A stretch of 64,000 bases of DNA from Paracoccus sp. DMF-8 (GCF_029309835.1 NZ_JARJHL010000005.1:372001-436000); one strand, 5' to 3'; positions 35,223-44,731 are shown, counted from the first letter of the stretch. The notes: generated by a model from the sequence alone, not told the origin. Numbers and translations: made by a program.

Positions 35223-38102
35223 TCATTCGGCAGCGGCGGGCAGGATGCGGCGCGACAGTTCGGAATGGGCGGAATATTCCTCTTGCCATTCGCTTGGCCC
35301 GTTCGAGGGGCTGACCTGCACCGCCGTCACCTTGAATTCGGGGCAGTTCGTCGCCCAGTCCGAATTGTCGGTGGTGACCACGTTCGCCTGCGTCGTCGGG
35401 TGGTGGAAGGTCGTATAGACCACGCCCGGCGACACCCGTTCCGTGATATGCGCGCGCAGCGACGTATCCCCGGAGCGCGACGAAATCCGCACCCAATCGC
35501 CTTCGCGCACGCCCCGCACCTCGGCGTCCGAGGGGTGGATTTCCAGAATATCCTCGGGGTGGAACACCACATTTTCGGTCCGGCGGGTCTGCGCGCCGAC
35601 GTTGTATTGCGACAGGATCCGCCCGGTGGTCAGCAGCAGCGGGAAGCGCGAGCCGGCGCGTTCATCCGTTGCGACATATTCGGTGTGCAGGAACTTGCCC
35701 TTGCCGCGCACGAAACCGTCGATATGCATGACCGGCGTGCCAAGCGGCGCGTCCTCGTTGCAGGGCCATTGCACCGATCCCTCGCGGTCCAGCAGGTCAT
35801 AGTTGACACCGGCGAAGCTGGGCGTCGTCAGGGCGATTTCATCCATGATTTCAGATGGATGCTGATAATTCCAGTTGCCCCCCATGCGGTTGGCGAGCAT
35901 CTGGGTAATCTCCCAATCCTCGAAACCGTTCTTGGGCGTCATGCAGCGGCGCACCATGTTGATCCGGCGTTCGGCATTGGTAAAGGTGCCGTCCTTTTCA
36001 AGGAAACTGGAACCCGGCAGCAGCACATGGGCATAGTTCGCGGTTTCGTTCAGGAACAGGTCCTGCACGATCACGATATCCATCGCCGTCAGCGCCGATG
36101 TGACGTGTTTGGTGTCGGGGTCGGACTGGACGATATCCTCGCCCTGGCAATACAGCCCGCGGAAACTGCCGTGCAGCGCGCCGTCGAACATGTTGGGGAT
36201 GCGCAGGCCGGGTTCCTCCGACAGCGGCACGCCCCAGACACGCTCATACATCTCGCGCGTGGCCTTGTCGCTGACGTGGCGATAGCCGGGGTATTCATGG
36301 GGGAAGGACCCCATGTCGCACGAGCCCTGCACGTTGTTCTGGCCGCGCAGCGGGTTCACGCCGGTCCCCGGCTTGCCGATATTGCCGGTCATCATCGCAA
36401 GGTTCGCGATCGCCATGACCGTGGTCGATCCCTGCGAATGTTCCGTCACGCCCAGACCATAGAAGATGCTGGCACGGGGTGCCGCCGCATAGGCGCGGGC
36501 CGCCTCGCGGATCAGATGGGCGGGGACCTGCGACAGCTTTTCGACCTCTTCCGGTGCATGGCGCGGATCGGCTGCGAATTCCATATAGATCTGGAATTCG
36601 TCCCAATCGCACATCTCGCGGATGAAGGCTTCGTCATACAGCCCCTCGGTCACGATCACATGCGCCATCGAGGTGACGACGGCGACATTGGTGCCCGGAC
36701 GCAGCGGCAGGTGCCAGCTTTCGCCCATATGGGCGGTGTCCAGAATATCGGTGCGGCGCGGATCGAGGACGATCAGCCCCGCCCCCTTGCGCAGTTGCGC
36801 GCGCATCCGCGAGCCGACGACCGGATGGCCGTCGGTCGGGTTGCAGCCGATGATCAACATCAGGTCGGTGTCGTCGATGCTATCGAAATCATGCGTCCCG
36901 GCCGAGGTGCCGAATGCCTTGCCCAGACCGTAGCCGGTGGGCGAATGGCAGACGCGGGCGCAGGTGTCGGTGTTGTTGTTGCCGAAAACCGCGCGGGCCA
37001 GTTTCTGCACCAGATAGGTTTCTTCGTTGGTGCAGCGCGACGAGGTGATTACCCCGATCAGATCCTTGCCATGATCGGCCTGCGCCTTGCGCAACCGGGT
37101 CGCGGCAAAATCCAGCGCCTCATCCCAACTGACTTCCTGCCAGGGATCGGTGATCTTTTCGCGGATCATCGGGCTGAGGATCCGGTCGCGGTGGCTGGTA
37201 TAGCCCCAGGCAAAACGGCCCTTGACGCAGCTGTGGCCGTGGTTCGCCTTGCCGTCTTTCGAGGGCACCATGCGCACGATCTGTTCGCCGCGCATATGGG
37301 CGTCGAAGGAACAGCCGACGCCGCAATAGGCGCAGGTGGTTTTCACGATGCGCTCGGGCGTGCCGATCTCGATCACGGTGTTTTCGATCAGCGTCGCGGT
37401 CGGGCAGGCCTGCACGCAGGCGCCGCAACTGACGCAATCCGACGACAGGAAGCTGTCCGAACCCATGCCCGGCGACACGCGGCTGTCAAAGCCCCGGCCC
37501 TCGATGGTCAAGGCGAATGTCCCCTGCACTTCCTCGCAGGCGCGGACGCAGCGGTTGCAGACGATGCATTTCGACGGATCGAAGGTGAAATAGGGGTTGG
37601 ACTGGTCCTTGGGCCGCCATTCGGGGTTGGGGCCGACGGCCGAGCGGCGGGCAAAATGGTTTTTCGGCGCGTCATAGCGCACCTCGCGCAGACCCACGGC
37701 ACCGGCCATGTCCTGCAATTCGCAATCGCCATTGGCCGCGCAGGTCAGGCAGTCCAGCGGGTGGTCGCTGATATACAGCTCCATCACGCCCTTGCGGATC
37801 TGCGCGATTTCGTCGGTCTGGGTGTGGACCTTCATCCCTTCGGACACGGGTGTCGTGCAGGATGCGGGCGTGCCGCGCATGCCGTCGATCTGGACGACGC
37901 ACAGGCGGCAGGAGCCGAAGGCCTCAAGATTGTCGCTCGCGCAGAGTTTCGGGACAGAAATCCCCGCCTCGGCAGCCGCGCGCCTGACCGAGGTGCCGGA
38001 CGGCACGGTCACGGAAATCCCGTCGATGTTCAGCGTCACCATGGTCGTGGATTTCGACATGGGCGTGCCCATGTCACGGTCTGGAATGATGAAATCCTTC
38101 AT
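35223..38102 (-). CDS. fdsA: NAD-dependent formate dehydrogenase alpha subunit FdsA
   Basis: Catalytic molybdenum subunit oxidising formate to CO2 in the cytoplasm. The 959 residues carry, in order, an N-terminal [2Fe-2S] domain (Cys54, GSCRLCVVQ), a His-Cys cluster motif HPLDCLTCAANGDCELQ, two ferredoxin-type clusters CIVCNRCVRACEE and CVSCGACVQACP, a further cluster in CAYCGVGC, then the bis-MGD domain with the molybdenum-ligand Cys385 followed by His in RVCHSPTGYG. Length matches Rhodobacter capsulatus FdsA. Start overlaps the fdsB stop. Confidence 0.96.
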   Translation of the reverse strand: MKDFIIPDRDMGTPMSKSTTMVTLNIDGISVTVPSGTSVRRAAAEAGISVPKLCASDNLEAFGSCRLCVVQIDGMRGTPASCTTPVSEGMKVHTQTDEIAQIRKGVMELYISDHPLDCLTCAANGDCELQDMAGAVGLREVRYDAPKNHFARRSAVGPNPEWRPKDQSNPYFTFDPSKCIVCNRCVRACEEVQGTFALTIEGRGFDSRVSPGMGSDSFLSSDCVSCGACVQACPTATLIENTVIEIGTPERIVKTTCAYCGVGCSFDAHMRGEQIVRMVPSKDGKANHGHSCVKGRFAWGYTSHRDRILSPMIREKITDPWQEVSWDEALDFAATRLRKAQADHGKDLIGVITSSRCTNEETYLVQKLARAVFGNNNTDTCARVCHSPTGYGLGKAFGTSAGTHDFDSIDDTDLMLIIGCNPTDGHPVVGSRMRAQLRKGAGLIVLDPRRTDILDTAHMGESWHLPLRPGTNVAVVTSMAHVIVTEGLYDEAFIREMCDWDEFQIYMEFAADPRHAPEEVEKLSQVPAHLIREAARAYAAAPRASIFYGLGVTEHSQGSTTVMAIANLAMMTGNIGKPGTGVNPLRGQNNVQGSCDMGSFPHEYPGYRHVSDKATREMYERVWGVPLSEEPGLRIPNMFDGALHGSFRGLYCQGEDIVQSDPDTKHVTSALTAMDIVIVQDLFLNETANYAHVLLPGSSFLEKDGTFTNAERRINMVRRCMTPKNGFEDWEITQMLANRMGGNWNYQHPSEIMDEIALTTPSFAGVNYDLLDREGSVQWPCNEDAPLGTPVMHIDGFVRGKGKFLHTEYVATDERAGSRFPLLLTTGRILSQYNVGAQTRRTENVVFHPEDILEIHPSDAEVRGVREGDWVRISSRSGDTSLRAHITERVSPGVVYTTFHHPTTQANVVTTDNSDWATNCPEFKVTAVQVSPSNGPSEWQEEYSAHSELSRRILPAAAE

Positions 38103-39652
38103 TCTGCGGCCTCCCTGCGGGCTGCGCCCGGCCCGGTAAATTCATCCTCGAAATGGGTCAAGAGCGACATGACCGGGAAAGGCGCAAAGCCCCCCAGAGC
38201 GCAGAGCGAGCCCCATTTCATCGTGTTGCACAGATCTTTCAGCGTCTCGATCGCCTCGCTGTCACCCTGAGCGATGCGGTCGATCGTTTCCACCGCGCGG
38301 GTCGAGCCGATGCGGCAAGGCGTGCATTTGCCGCAGCTTTCGACCGCGCAGAATTCCATGGCGAAACGCGCCAGCTTCACGCAATCGGCGGTGTCGTCAA
38401 AAACGGTGATCCCGGCATGGCCGAGCAGCGCATCTTTCGCCCCCAGTTCTTCATAGCCGAAAGGCACATCGAAATTCGACACCGGCACATAGGCGCCAAG
38501 CGGACCGCCGACCTGCACCGCCTTGACCGGGCGCCCGGACAGGGTGCCGCCGCCGATGCCGTTGACGATATCGCCCAGCTTCATGCCGAACGCCGCCTCA
38601 TACAGCCCGCCATATTTGACATTGCCCGCGATTTGGATCGGGATCGTGCCTTTCGAGCGGCCGATGCCAAGCGCGCCATAGGCCGCGCCGCCATGTTCCA
38701 TGATCCAGGGCACCGCACCAAGCGACAGCACGTTGTTGACGACCGTCGGGCGGCCCAGAAAACCGACCAGCGCCGGGATCGGGGGCTTGGCGCGGACGAC
38801 GCCGCGCTTGCCCTCCAGACTGTTCAGCAGGCTGGTTTCCTCGCCGCAGACATAGGCGCCCGCACCGACGCGGACCTCCATGTCGTAAGCATATTGTGAT
38901 CCCAGCATCGACTGACCCAGCACGCCCTGACGGCGCGCATCGGCGATTGCGTCGTTCATGGCGCAGATCGCATCGGGGTATTCGCTGCGGATATAGACGT
39001 AGCCCTGCGTGGCGCCGACCGCGATTCCGGCAATCGCCATGCCTTCGATCAGGCACAGCGGGTCGCCCTCCATCAGCATGCGGTCGGCAAAGCTGCCACT
39101 GTCACCTTCGTCGGCGTTACAGATGATGTATTTCTGCGCGCCTTCCGCACCGGCGACCGTTTTCCACTTGATCGCGGTCGGGAAACCGGCGCCGCCGCGA
39201 CCGCGCAGACCGGATTCCATCACCTCCTCGATGATCTTTTCGGGACCGGCGGCAATGGCCGCGCGCAGCCCGGCCAGACCGCCATGGGCTTCGTAATCGG
39301 CGACGGACACCGGGTCGATGACGCCGACGCGAGCAAAGGTCAGACGCTGCTGGCCCTTCATCCAATCGTGATCCTCGACCACGCCGATGGCGCGGGGATG
39401 AGCGGCCATGTCGCGGGCCATGATCGCCTGCACCAGCGCGGGCGCGTCTTCGGGTTCAAAGGGGCCGAAACCATGGCGGGTGCCGTCCAGATCGACCTCG
39501 ACCAGCGGCTCCAGCCAGATCATGCCGCGCGTGCCATTGCGGACGATCTGCGCCTCAACCCCTTGTTTTTGCAGCTCGACACGCAGCGCATCGGCAACTT
39601 CGTCGGACCCGAGCGCGCGGGCGGCGGCGTCAATGGGAACATAAATTTTCAT
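38099..39652 (-). CDS. fdsB: Formate dehydrogenase beta subunit FdsB (NuoF-like)
   Basis: FMN- and NAD-binding subunit that passes electrons from FdsA to NAD. The 517-residue protein has an N-terminal thioredoxin-like part, the NADH/FMN region GLRGRGGAGFPTAIKW (about 168), CNADEGDSGSFADR (about 199) and the [4Fe-4S] motif ESCGKCTPCRIGS (about 446), as in NuoF. The ATG at 39652 (MKIYVPIDAAAR) is chosen because it overlaps the fdsG stop by four bases; a longer frame to 39745 lies inside fdsG. Confidence 0.95.
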   Translation of the reverse strand: MKIYVPIDAAARALGSDEVADALRVELQKQGVEAQIVRNGTRGMIWLEPLVEVDLDGTRHGFGPFEPEDAPALVQAIMARDMAAHPRAIGVVEDHDWMKGQQRLTFARVGVIDPVSVADYEAHGGLAGLRAAIAAGPEKIIEEVMESGLRGRGGAGFPTAIKWKTVAGAEGAQKYIICNADEGDSGSFADRMLMEGDPLCLIEGMAIAGIAVGATQGYVYIRSEYPDAICAMNDAIADARRQGVLGQSMLGSQYAYDMEVRVGAGAYVCGEETSLLNSLEGKRGVVRAKPPIPALVGFLGRPTVVNNVLSLGAVPWIMEHGGAAYGALGIGRSKGTIPIQIAGNVKYGGLYEAAFGMKLGDIVNGIGGGTLSGRPVKAVQVGGPLGAYVPVSNFDVPFGYEELGAKDALLGHAGITVFDDTADCVKLARFAMEFCAVESCGKCTPCRIGSTRAVETIDRIAQGDSEAIETLKDLCNTMKWGSLCALGGFAPFPVMSLLTHFEDEFTGPGAARREAAE

Positions 39653-40140
39653 GCGCGCGCCTCCTGCACAAAGCGGGTGACTTTCGCCAGATTCGCGCGA
39701 CCGACCAGCTTGCCGTCGAATTCCGCCGAAGGCCCACAAGCACAAAGCCCCAAACAGAAGACGGGTTCCAATGTCAGCCGGCCGTCGGGCGTGGTTTCGT
39801 GCCAGCCGATGCCAAGCGCGCGACAGACCTGATCGGCCAGATCATCCGCGCCCATCGAAATGCAGCTTTCGGCGCGGCACAGCCGCAGGACATGGGTGCC
39901 GGTCGGATGGTCGCGGAAATCGTGGTAAAAGCTGACGACGCCATAAACCTCGGCACGGGTCAGGTTCAGCGCCTTGGCAATGATCGGCTGCGCATCATCG
40001 GGGACCATGCCCCATTCTGCCTGAATATCGTGCAGGATCGGCAGCAACGGCCCCTCGCGATGCAGATGCGAGGCGATGATCTGATCGAGCCTTTCAATCG
40101 ATTCGCTGTCAAATTCAGCAGCCGGGCTGGTTCGTGTCAT
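39649..40140 (-). CDS. fdsG: Formate dehydrogenase gamma subunit FdsG (NuoE-like)
   Basis: A [2Fe-2S] electron-transfer subunit. The 163-residue protein shows the thioredoxin-like ferredoxin Cys pattern in LRLCRAESCISMG (about 85) and PVFCLGLCACGPS (about 127), with HDIQAEWGMVPD upstream as in NuoE. It is the first structural gene of the fds operon, 98 bp after the LysR gene and four bases overlapping fdsB. Confidence 0.94.
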   Translation of the reverse strand: MTRTSPAAEFDSESIERLDQIIASHLHREGPLLPILHDIQAEWGMVPDDAQPIIAKALNLTRAEVYGVVSFYHDFRDHPTGTHVLRLCRAESCISMGADDLADQVCRALGIGWHETTPDGRLTLEPVFCLGLCACGPSAEFDGKLVGRANLAKVTRFVQEARA

Positions 40141-40190
40141 GGCTGGGCATATCCGCGCTATACAAGATTTAACCCAGAATAAAAAAGTTT

Positions 40191-40216
40191 GATAGTCGTT
40201 ACAATCGCAATCTATC
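40191..40216. promoter_or_regulatory. Candidate LysR-type operator before fdsG
   Basis: GATAG at 40191-40195 faces CTATC at 40212-40216, an inverted repeat with 16 bases between, and another CTATC stands at 40236. LysR regulators commonly bind such dyads with a T-N11-A core. It lies 51-76 bp upstream of the fdsG start; TATAG at 40158-40162 on the operon strand could be part of a -10 element. Confidence 0.4.
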
Positions 40217-40238
40217 GTTCATTGATTGACGTTTCCTA

Positions 40239-41117
40239 TCAAGCGGCACCATCGACGCCTTCGATCGACCGCCCGATTTTCCAGATCGCATCGACCAGCG
40301 GCGGGTGCGGTTCGCGGGCGGCGGCGACCAGCCCGACCAGATGGCCGTCGCCCTTCAGGTTGCGGGCGCGGACCCCCACCGGCAGGGGCAGACCTTCGGC
40401 CAGGCCGCGCGGCAGGATCGCCGCCCATTCGCCGGTCGCGACATGGGCGAGGATCGCCAGCATCGAGGTCGATTCGACGCGCGGCTCTGCCTGCGCGCCC
40501 ACGGACAGCAGGTGGCGGGTGACGATGCGGCGGTTCTGCATGTCGGGGGTCAGCAGGCACAGCGGACGCCGCGCGGCCTCGGCCCAGGTCACGGCGCCGG
40601 TCTGTTCGGTGCGGTCGATCAGGCAATAGGTTTCGCGATAGAGCGCCATGGATTTGACGCTGCCAAGCGGTTCGCTGTCCAGATAGGTGACGCCCGCGTC
40701 CAGTTCCAGCGCCTCGATCTGTTCGCGGATCTCGTCCGAGGACCGCGACAGGATGGTGACGGCGGCGCCGGGGTGGCGGGTCAGAAAGGGGCCGGTCAGT
40801 TCGGCGATGCGCGGCATGGCGGTCGGGATGACGCCAAGGCGCAGGCGCCCGGTGACGCCTTCGCGGCTGGCGCGGACCTCGGCCTGCATGGTGCGGGCAT
40901 CGGCGACGATGCGGCGCGCCCAGTCCAGCACCCTTTCGCCTTCGGGTGTCAGCCCCTGAAAGCGCGAGCCGCGCCGGACCAGTTGCACGCCCAACTGATC
41001 CTCCAGCGCGCGAATGGCCGATGACAGGGTCGGTTGCGTGATGCCAAGCGATTCGGCGGCGCGGCCGAAATGTTCCTCGCGCGCCAGAACCATGAACATG
41101 TTGAGCCGGTCGATCAT
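40239..41117 (-). CDS. LysR-family regulator, probable fds operon regulator
   Basis: A 292-residue LysR protein. The N-terminal winged helix reads FMVLAREEHFGRAAESLGIT and QPTLSSAIRALEDQLGVQL, followed by an effector-binding domain. The ATG at 41117 (MIDRLNMF) is preferred over a frame opening at 41159. It lies just upstream of fdsG on the same strand, where FdsR regulators are often divergent, so it may be cotranscribed with or read through into the fds genes. Formate or molybdate response is inferred only. Confidence 0.85.
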   Translation of the reverse strand: MIDRLNMFMVLAREEHFGRAAESLGITQPTLSSAIRALEDQLGVQLVRRGSRFQGLTPEGERVLDWARRIVADARTMQAEVRASREGVTGRLRLGVIPTAMPRIAELTGPFLTRHPGAAVTILSRSSDEIREQIEALELDAGVTYLDSEPLGSVKSMALYRETYCLIDRTEQTGAVTWAEAARRPLCLLTPDMQNRRIVTRHLLSVGAQAEPRVESTSMLAILAHVATGEWAAILPRGLAEGLPLPVGVRARNLKGDGHLVGLVAAAREPHPPLVDAIWKIGRSIEGVDGAA

Positions 41118-41147
41118 GTGCCTGCCACCCAACGCCAGAGAATGACC

Positions 41148-41168
41148 GGGGCGCCGCACGGGCGCCCC
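41148..41168. terminator. Hairpin between purS and the LysR gene
   Basis: GGGGCGCC and GGCGCCCC form a perfect 8-bp stem around GCACG, 16 bp after the purS stop. There is no T-run on the minus strand, so it may be a weak terminator or an attenuator. Confidence 0.45.
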
Positions 41169-41183
41169 GCCGATGTCACGCGA

Positions 41184-41423
41184 TCAGACGATTTCCACCG
41201 CGTATTTTTCGATCACGGTATTGGCCAGCAGCCCCTCGCACATGCGCTTGACCTCGGCCTCGGCCGTGGCCGCATCGGTCGCCGTCAGGTCCAGTTCGAT
41301 GACCTTGCCCTGACGCACGCCGCCGACGCCGCCAAAGCCAAGACCGCCAAGCGCGTGCCGGATCGCCTCGCCCTGCGGGTCGAGCACGCCATCCTTGAGC
41401 ATGATAGTGACGCGAGCTTTCAT
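41184..41423 (-). CDS. purS: FGAM synthase subunit PurS
   Basis: Small subunit of the three-part formylglycinamidine ribonucleotide synthase (PurLQS) in purine synthesis. The 79-residue protein starts MKARVTIMLKDGVLDPQGEA, typical of PurS, with VRQGKVIELDL and a C-terminal EKYAVEIV. The ATG at 41423 is fixed by this start; upstream sequence in frame is inside purC. It lies 11 bp after purC. purQ and purL are not next to it here. Confidence 0.94.
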   Translation of the reverse strand: MKARVTIMLKDGVLDPQGEAIRHALGGLGFGGVGGVRQGKVIELDLTATDAATAEAEVKRMCEGLLANTVIEKYAVEIV

Positions 41424-41434
41424 CGGCCGGCCTT

Positions 41435-42199
41435 TCAGTTGATCAGCGTGGGTTTGGTCAGGTTGGTCGTATTGGCGGGCATCAGGCCAAGACGGCGGGC
41501 GACCTCGGTATAGGCGTCGGTCAGGCTGCCCAGATCGCGGCGGAACACGTCCTTGTCCAGCTTTTGCCCGGTCTTGACGTCCCACAGCCGGCAGCTGTCG
41601 GGGCTGATTTCATCGGCCACGATCAGGCGCATGAAATCGCCGTCCCAGATCCGGCCGATCTCGATCTTGAAGTCGATCAGCTTGATGCCGACGCCAAAGA
41701 ACACGCCCGACAGGAAATCGTTGACGCGCAGCGCCAGCGACACGATGTCGTCCAGATCCTGCTGCGACGCCCAGCCAAAGGCGATGATGTATTCCTCGGA
41801 CACCATCGGGTCGCCCAGTTCGTCGTTCTTGAACGAATATTCCACGATGGGGCGCGGCAGGGCCGTGCCTTCCTCCATGCCGAGGCGCTTGGAAATCGAG
41901 CCTGCGGCAAAGTTTCGCACGATCACTTCCAGCGGGATGATCTCGACCTGGCGGATCAGCTGTTCGCGCATGTTGATGCGGCGGATGAAGTGATTGGGCA
42001 CGCCGATATTGGTCAGCCCGTTCATGAAGAATTCGGACAGGCGGTTGTTCAGGACCCCCTTGCCCTCGATCGTCGCCTTTTTCTGGGCGTTGAAGGCAGT
42101 CGCGTCATCCTTGAAATACTGGATCAGCGTGCCCGGCTCGGTGCCTTCGTAAAGGATCTTTGCCTTGCCTTCGTAAATCTTCTTGCGCCGTGGTGCCAT
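41435..42199 (-). CDS. purC: SAICAR synthetase
   Basis: Joins CAIR and aspartate with ATP in purine synthesis. The 254-residue protein has the family regions [18 protein letters not shown] (about 5), [14 protein letters not shown] (about 92) and [10 protein letters not shown] (about 173), followed by [13 protein letters not shown] (about 196). It leads a purC-purS unit on the minus strand and diverges from the zeta-inhibitor gene over 152 bp. Confidence 0.96.
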   Translation of the reverse strand: MAPRRKKIYEGKAKILYEGTEPGTLIQYFKDDATAFNAQKKATIEGKGVLNNRLSEFFMNGLTNIGVPNHFIRRINMREQLIRQVEIIPLEVIVRNFAAGSISKRLGMEEGTALPRPIVEYSFKNDELGDPMVSEEYIIAFGWASQQDLDDIVSLALRVNDFLSGVFFGVGIKLIDFKIEIGRIWDGDFMRLIVADEISPDSCRLWDVKTGQKLDKDVFRRDLGSLTDAYTEVARRLGLMPANTTNLTKPTLIN

Positions 42200-42351
42200 T
42201 GAATGCGCCTTTCCGTCAGCAGGCCCGTTTCAAGGGGCTATAGGCCAGAAAGGGGCCGGGGGGCAATACGGGCTTGCAGGCCGTGATACAGTTGCGCATA
42301 TCAGATGATGAAACAGCGACCCCCATTTGACGCCCATTGACGGAGGCCAGG

Positions 42352-42669
42352 ATGACGACCTTTGACGATCGCGAACGCTCTTACGAAGCCAAATTCGCGC
42401 TGGATGCGGAATTGAACTTCAAGGCAGAGGCACGGCGCAACCGCCTGCTGGGGGAATGGGCCGCCGAGCTTCTGGGCAAAAGCGGCGATGACGCGCGCGC
42501 CTATGCGCTGACCGTCGTCACCTCGGATTTCGAGGAACCGGGCGATGAAGACGTGTTCAAGAAGCTGCAGGCCGATCTGGAAGGCAAGGTCGATGAGGCC
42601 GGCATCCGCGCCAAGATGGCCGAGCTGCGCATCGTGGCGCGCAAGCAGATCGCCGGCGAAGCGGACTGA
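42352..42669 (+). CDS. F1F0-ATPase inhibitor zeta subunit (DUF1476)
   Basis: A 105-residue all-helical DUF1476 protein. In Paracoccus denitrificans this family is the zeta subunit, which binds F1 and blocks ATP hydrolysis through its N-terminal segment. Visible features are MTTFDDRERSYEAKFALDAE at the start, NRLLGEWAAELLGKSGDDA and a C-terminal AKMAELRIVARKQI. GGAGG sits seven bases before the ATG at 42352. It stands alone between purC and the MATE gene with its own strong terminator; the F0 operon is 15 kb away in this window. Confidence 0.88.
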   Translation: MTTFDDRERSYEAKFALDAELNFKAEARRNRLLGEWAAELLGKSGDDARAYALTVVTSDFEEPGDEDVFKKLQADLEGKVDEAGIRAKMAELRIVARKQIAGEAD

Positions 42670-42691
42670 TCCGTCCCCGCAGGGGTAACGC

Positions 42692-42717
42692 AAAAGGGGC
42701 CTTCGCGGCCCCTTTTT
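42692..42717 (+). terminator. Intrinsic terminator of the zeta-inhibitor gene
   Basis: AAAAGGGGCC and GGCCCCTTTT form a 10-bp stem around TTCGC, ending in five Ts. On the minus strand the same hairpin is also followed by Ts, so it can serve the convergent MATE gene too. Confidence 0.9.
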
Positions 42718-42756
42718 GCTGCGCCCCTCCGCTTGCTGCGCCCCTCCGCGCGGGCC

Positions 42757-44112
42757 TCAGGGTTGCGCAGCCGCCCGGACGCTGCCATAGCGCCGCGCCA
42801 GCGTCAGCCCGCGCAGCAGGTTCAGCCCCATCAGCGCCGCCCATAACCCGTGATTGCCCAGCACGGGCGGCAGCGCCAGGACCAGCGCGCCATAGGCCGC
42901 GACCGCGATCAGCATGGCGTTGCGCATGTCCCTTGTGCGCATCGCGCCGATGAAGATGCCGTCCAGCATCCAGCTTGCGATGCCGATCACCGGGGCCGCG
43001 ACCAGCCAGGGCAGATAGGCGCGTGCCTCGGCCCGGACGCCGGGGGCGGTGGTCAGCATGTCGATGATCGCAGGACCGGCCAGCCAGAAAACCGCGCTGA
43101 TTGCCACCGCACCGATGACGCCCCATTTCACGCTGATCCGGACCGCCGCGCGCAACCGCCCGGGCCTGCGGGCGCCGACGGCCTGACCGACCAGCGCCTC
43201 GGCCGCAAAGGCGAAGCCGTCCAGCCCATAGGCGGTGATTTCCAGAAACTGCAGCAGCACCTGATTGGCGGCCAGCACCTGATCGCCCTGCCCCGCCGCC
43301 ATGAACATGAAGGTGGTAAAGCTGCCCTGCAGCAGGACCGAGCGGATCAGGATATCGCCATTGACGCTGAGCAGACGCCGCATCTTCTCAGCCGCGAACA
43401 GCCCCGCCCGGCCAAAGACACCGGCCAGCGCGTGACGCGCGAACCACAGGCCGATGACCAGCCCGGCGTATTCCGCGATCAGCGTCGCCACCGCGACACC
43501 CGGCACGCCCCGGCCCAGCCCCAGCACGAACCAGGCCGACAGGATGATGTTCAGCCCGTTCATCACCAGTTGCTGGACCAGCACCGCGCGGGTGCGTTCC
43601 AGCGCGATCAGCCAGCCGGTGATCGCATAGATGGCAATCGTCGCGGGCGCGCCCCAGAAACGGATCGCCAGATATTGCCCGGCCAGCCGCTCGACCTCGG
43701 CCGAGGCCGGGGCCAGCGCAAAGGCGCCCGCGATCAGCGGCGCATGGACCAGCGTGATGGTGACGCCCAGAACCAGACCGATGACCAGCGCGCGGGCCAG
43801 ATGGGCGGCGGCCTCGGCCTCGTCCCCTGCGCCGCGGGCCTGCGCCACCAGCCCCGAGGTGCCCATGCGCAGGAAACCAAAGATCCAGTAGATACCCGCC
43901 AGAATCACCGCGCCCAGACCGACCGCGCCAATCGGCGCCGCCTGCCCCAACTGGCCGACGACGCCGGTGTTCACCGCGCCCAGAATCGGGATCGTGGCAT
44001 TGGACAGGACAATCGGCAGGGCGATGGCCAGCACGCGACGGTCGGTCAGGGGCGCCGGCGGCGACGCGGGCACGGACACGGGGACGGGATCGGGCACGGA
44101 ATCGGCAGGCAT
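42757..44112 (-). CDS. MATE-family efflux transporter (DinF-like)
   Basis: A 451-residue inner-membrane multidrug/toxin exporter of the MATE family, with about twelve hydrophobic helices after a proline-rich N-terminus (about residues 1-22). The LSNATIPILGAVNTGVVGQL segment (about 36) is the first-helix signature. Such proteins exchange cationic or aromatic compounds for Na+ or H+; the substrate is unknown. It ends a minus-strand group with two thioesterases; the 81-bp gap before it contains an 18-bp tandem repeat. Confidence 0.88.
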   Translation of the reverse strand: MPADSVPDPVPVSVPASPPAPLTDRRVLAIALPIVLSNATIPILGAVNTGVVGQLGQAAPIGAVGLGAVILAGIYWIFGFLRMGTSGLVAQARGAGDEAEAAAHLARALVIGLVLGVTITLVHAPLIAGAFALAPASAEVERLAGQYLAIRFWGAPATIAIYAITGWLIALERTRAVLVQQLVMNGLNIILSAWFVLGLGRGVPGVAVATLIAEYAGLVIGLWFARHALAGVFGRAGLFAAEKMRRLLSVNGDILIRSVLLQGSFTTFMFMAAGQGDQVLAANQVLLQFLEITAYGLDGFAFAAEALVGQAVGARRPGRLRAAVRISVKWGVIGAVAISAVFWLAGPAIIDMLTTAPGVRAEARAYLPWLVAAPVIGIASWMLDGIFIGAMRTRDMRNAMLIAVAAYGALVLALPPVLGNHGLWAALMGLNLLRGLTLARRYGSVRAAAQP

Positions 44113-44141
44113 CTGAAATCAGGGGGCGGTCAAACAAAGGG

Positions 44142-44177
44142 CATCCGGCAGGCAAAGGACATCCGGCAGGCGAAGGA
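44142..44177. repeat. Two tandem copies of an 18-bp unit
   Basis: CATCCGGCAGGCAAAGGA (44142-44159) is followed directly by CATCCGGCAGGCGAAGGA (44160-44177), in the gap between the frameshifted thioesterase and the MATE gene. No function is apparent. Confidence 0.8.
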
Positions 44178-44193
44178 CTGGCGGACGGGCCGC

Positions 44194-44695
44194 CTACCGA
44201 TCGGACGGCATCATGAAATGCCCGGTCGCCTGCGCGAACATGCGATCCCGATTGTCCTGCCACGCACTCGACCTGGACGCTGGCATAGCGCCGCCCCGAA
44301 CGCACCACCCGCGCCCGCGCATAAGCATCGCGCGCCAGCCCCGAACGCAGGTAATCGACCGTGAAATCAATAGTCTTGGGCAGGCGCGGCAAGGTGTCGG
44401 GCAGTTGCATGTCGGGGGCGATGCGGCCCTCCTCGACATCGTTCCAGATATGGGTCGAGGTCAGTTGCACGACCGCCGTCACCTCAAGAAAGGCGGCAAT
44501 CGCGCCGCCGTGCAACGCGGGCAGGATGGGGTTGCCGATCAGCTTGTCGTCATAGCGCAGTACGGCGGTCAGTTCGTCCCCGCGCCGGTCAAAGCCGATC
44601 CCCAGCCATTGCGCATAGGGGATCGCGGCCGCCAGCGCCTCAAGCGCGCCATCGCGCCGCGCCTTGATCATGCCAAGTGTTTCCTGCTGTGCCAT
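44194..44695 (-). pseudogene. PaaI-type thioesterase, frameshifted near its end
   Basis: A hotdog-fold acyl-CoA thioesterase. The first 140 residues include the catalytic-loop motif ALHGGAIAAFLEVTAV (about 61) and RSGLARDAYARARVVR. After VECV (about 44262) the expected ending (WQDNRDRMFAQATGHFMMP) lies in another frame and stops at 44194; one extra base accounts for it and a full protein would be about 166 residues. In the unshifted frame the sequence runs on uselessly through the MATE gene. It lies 36 bp after a second thioesterase gene. Confidence 0.75.
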
Positions 44696-44731
44696 CCGCT
44701 GTCCCCGCTTGCCCCTGCCTGCACCCTGCCG

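Noticed and set aside
34767..38270. A very long plus-strand open frame (over 1100 codons) opposite fdsA and fdhD
   Set aside because: It is antisense to clearly conserved formate dehydrogenase genes. Long antisense frames are expected in high-GC coding DNA. The same applies to the 856-codon frame at 2103-4673.
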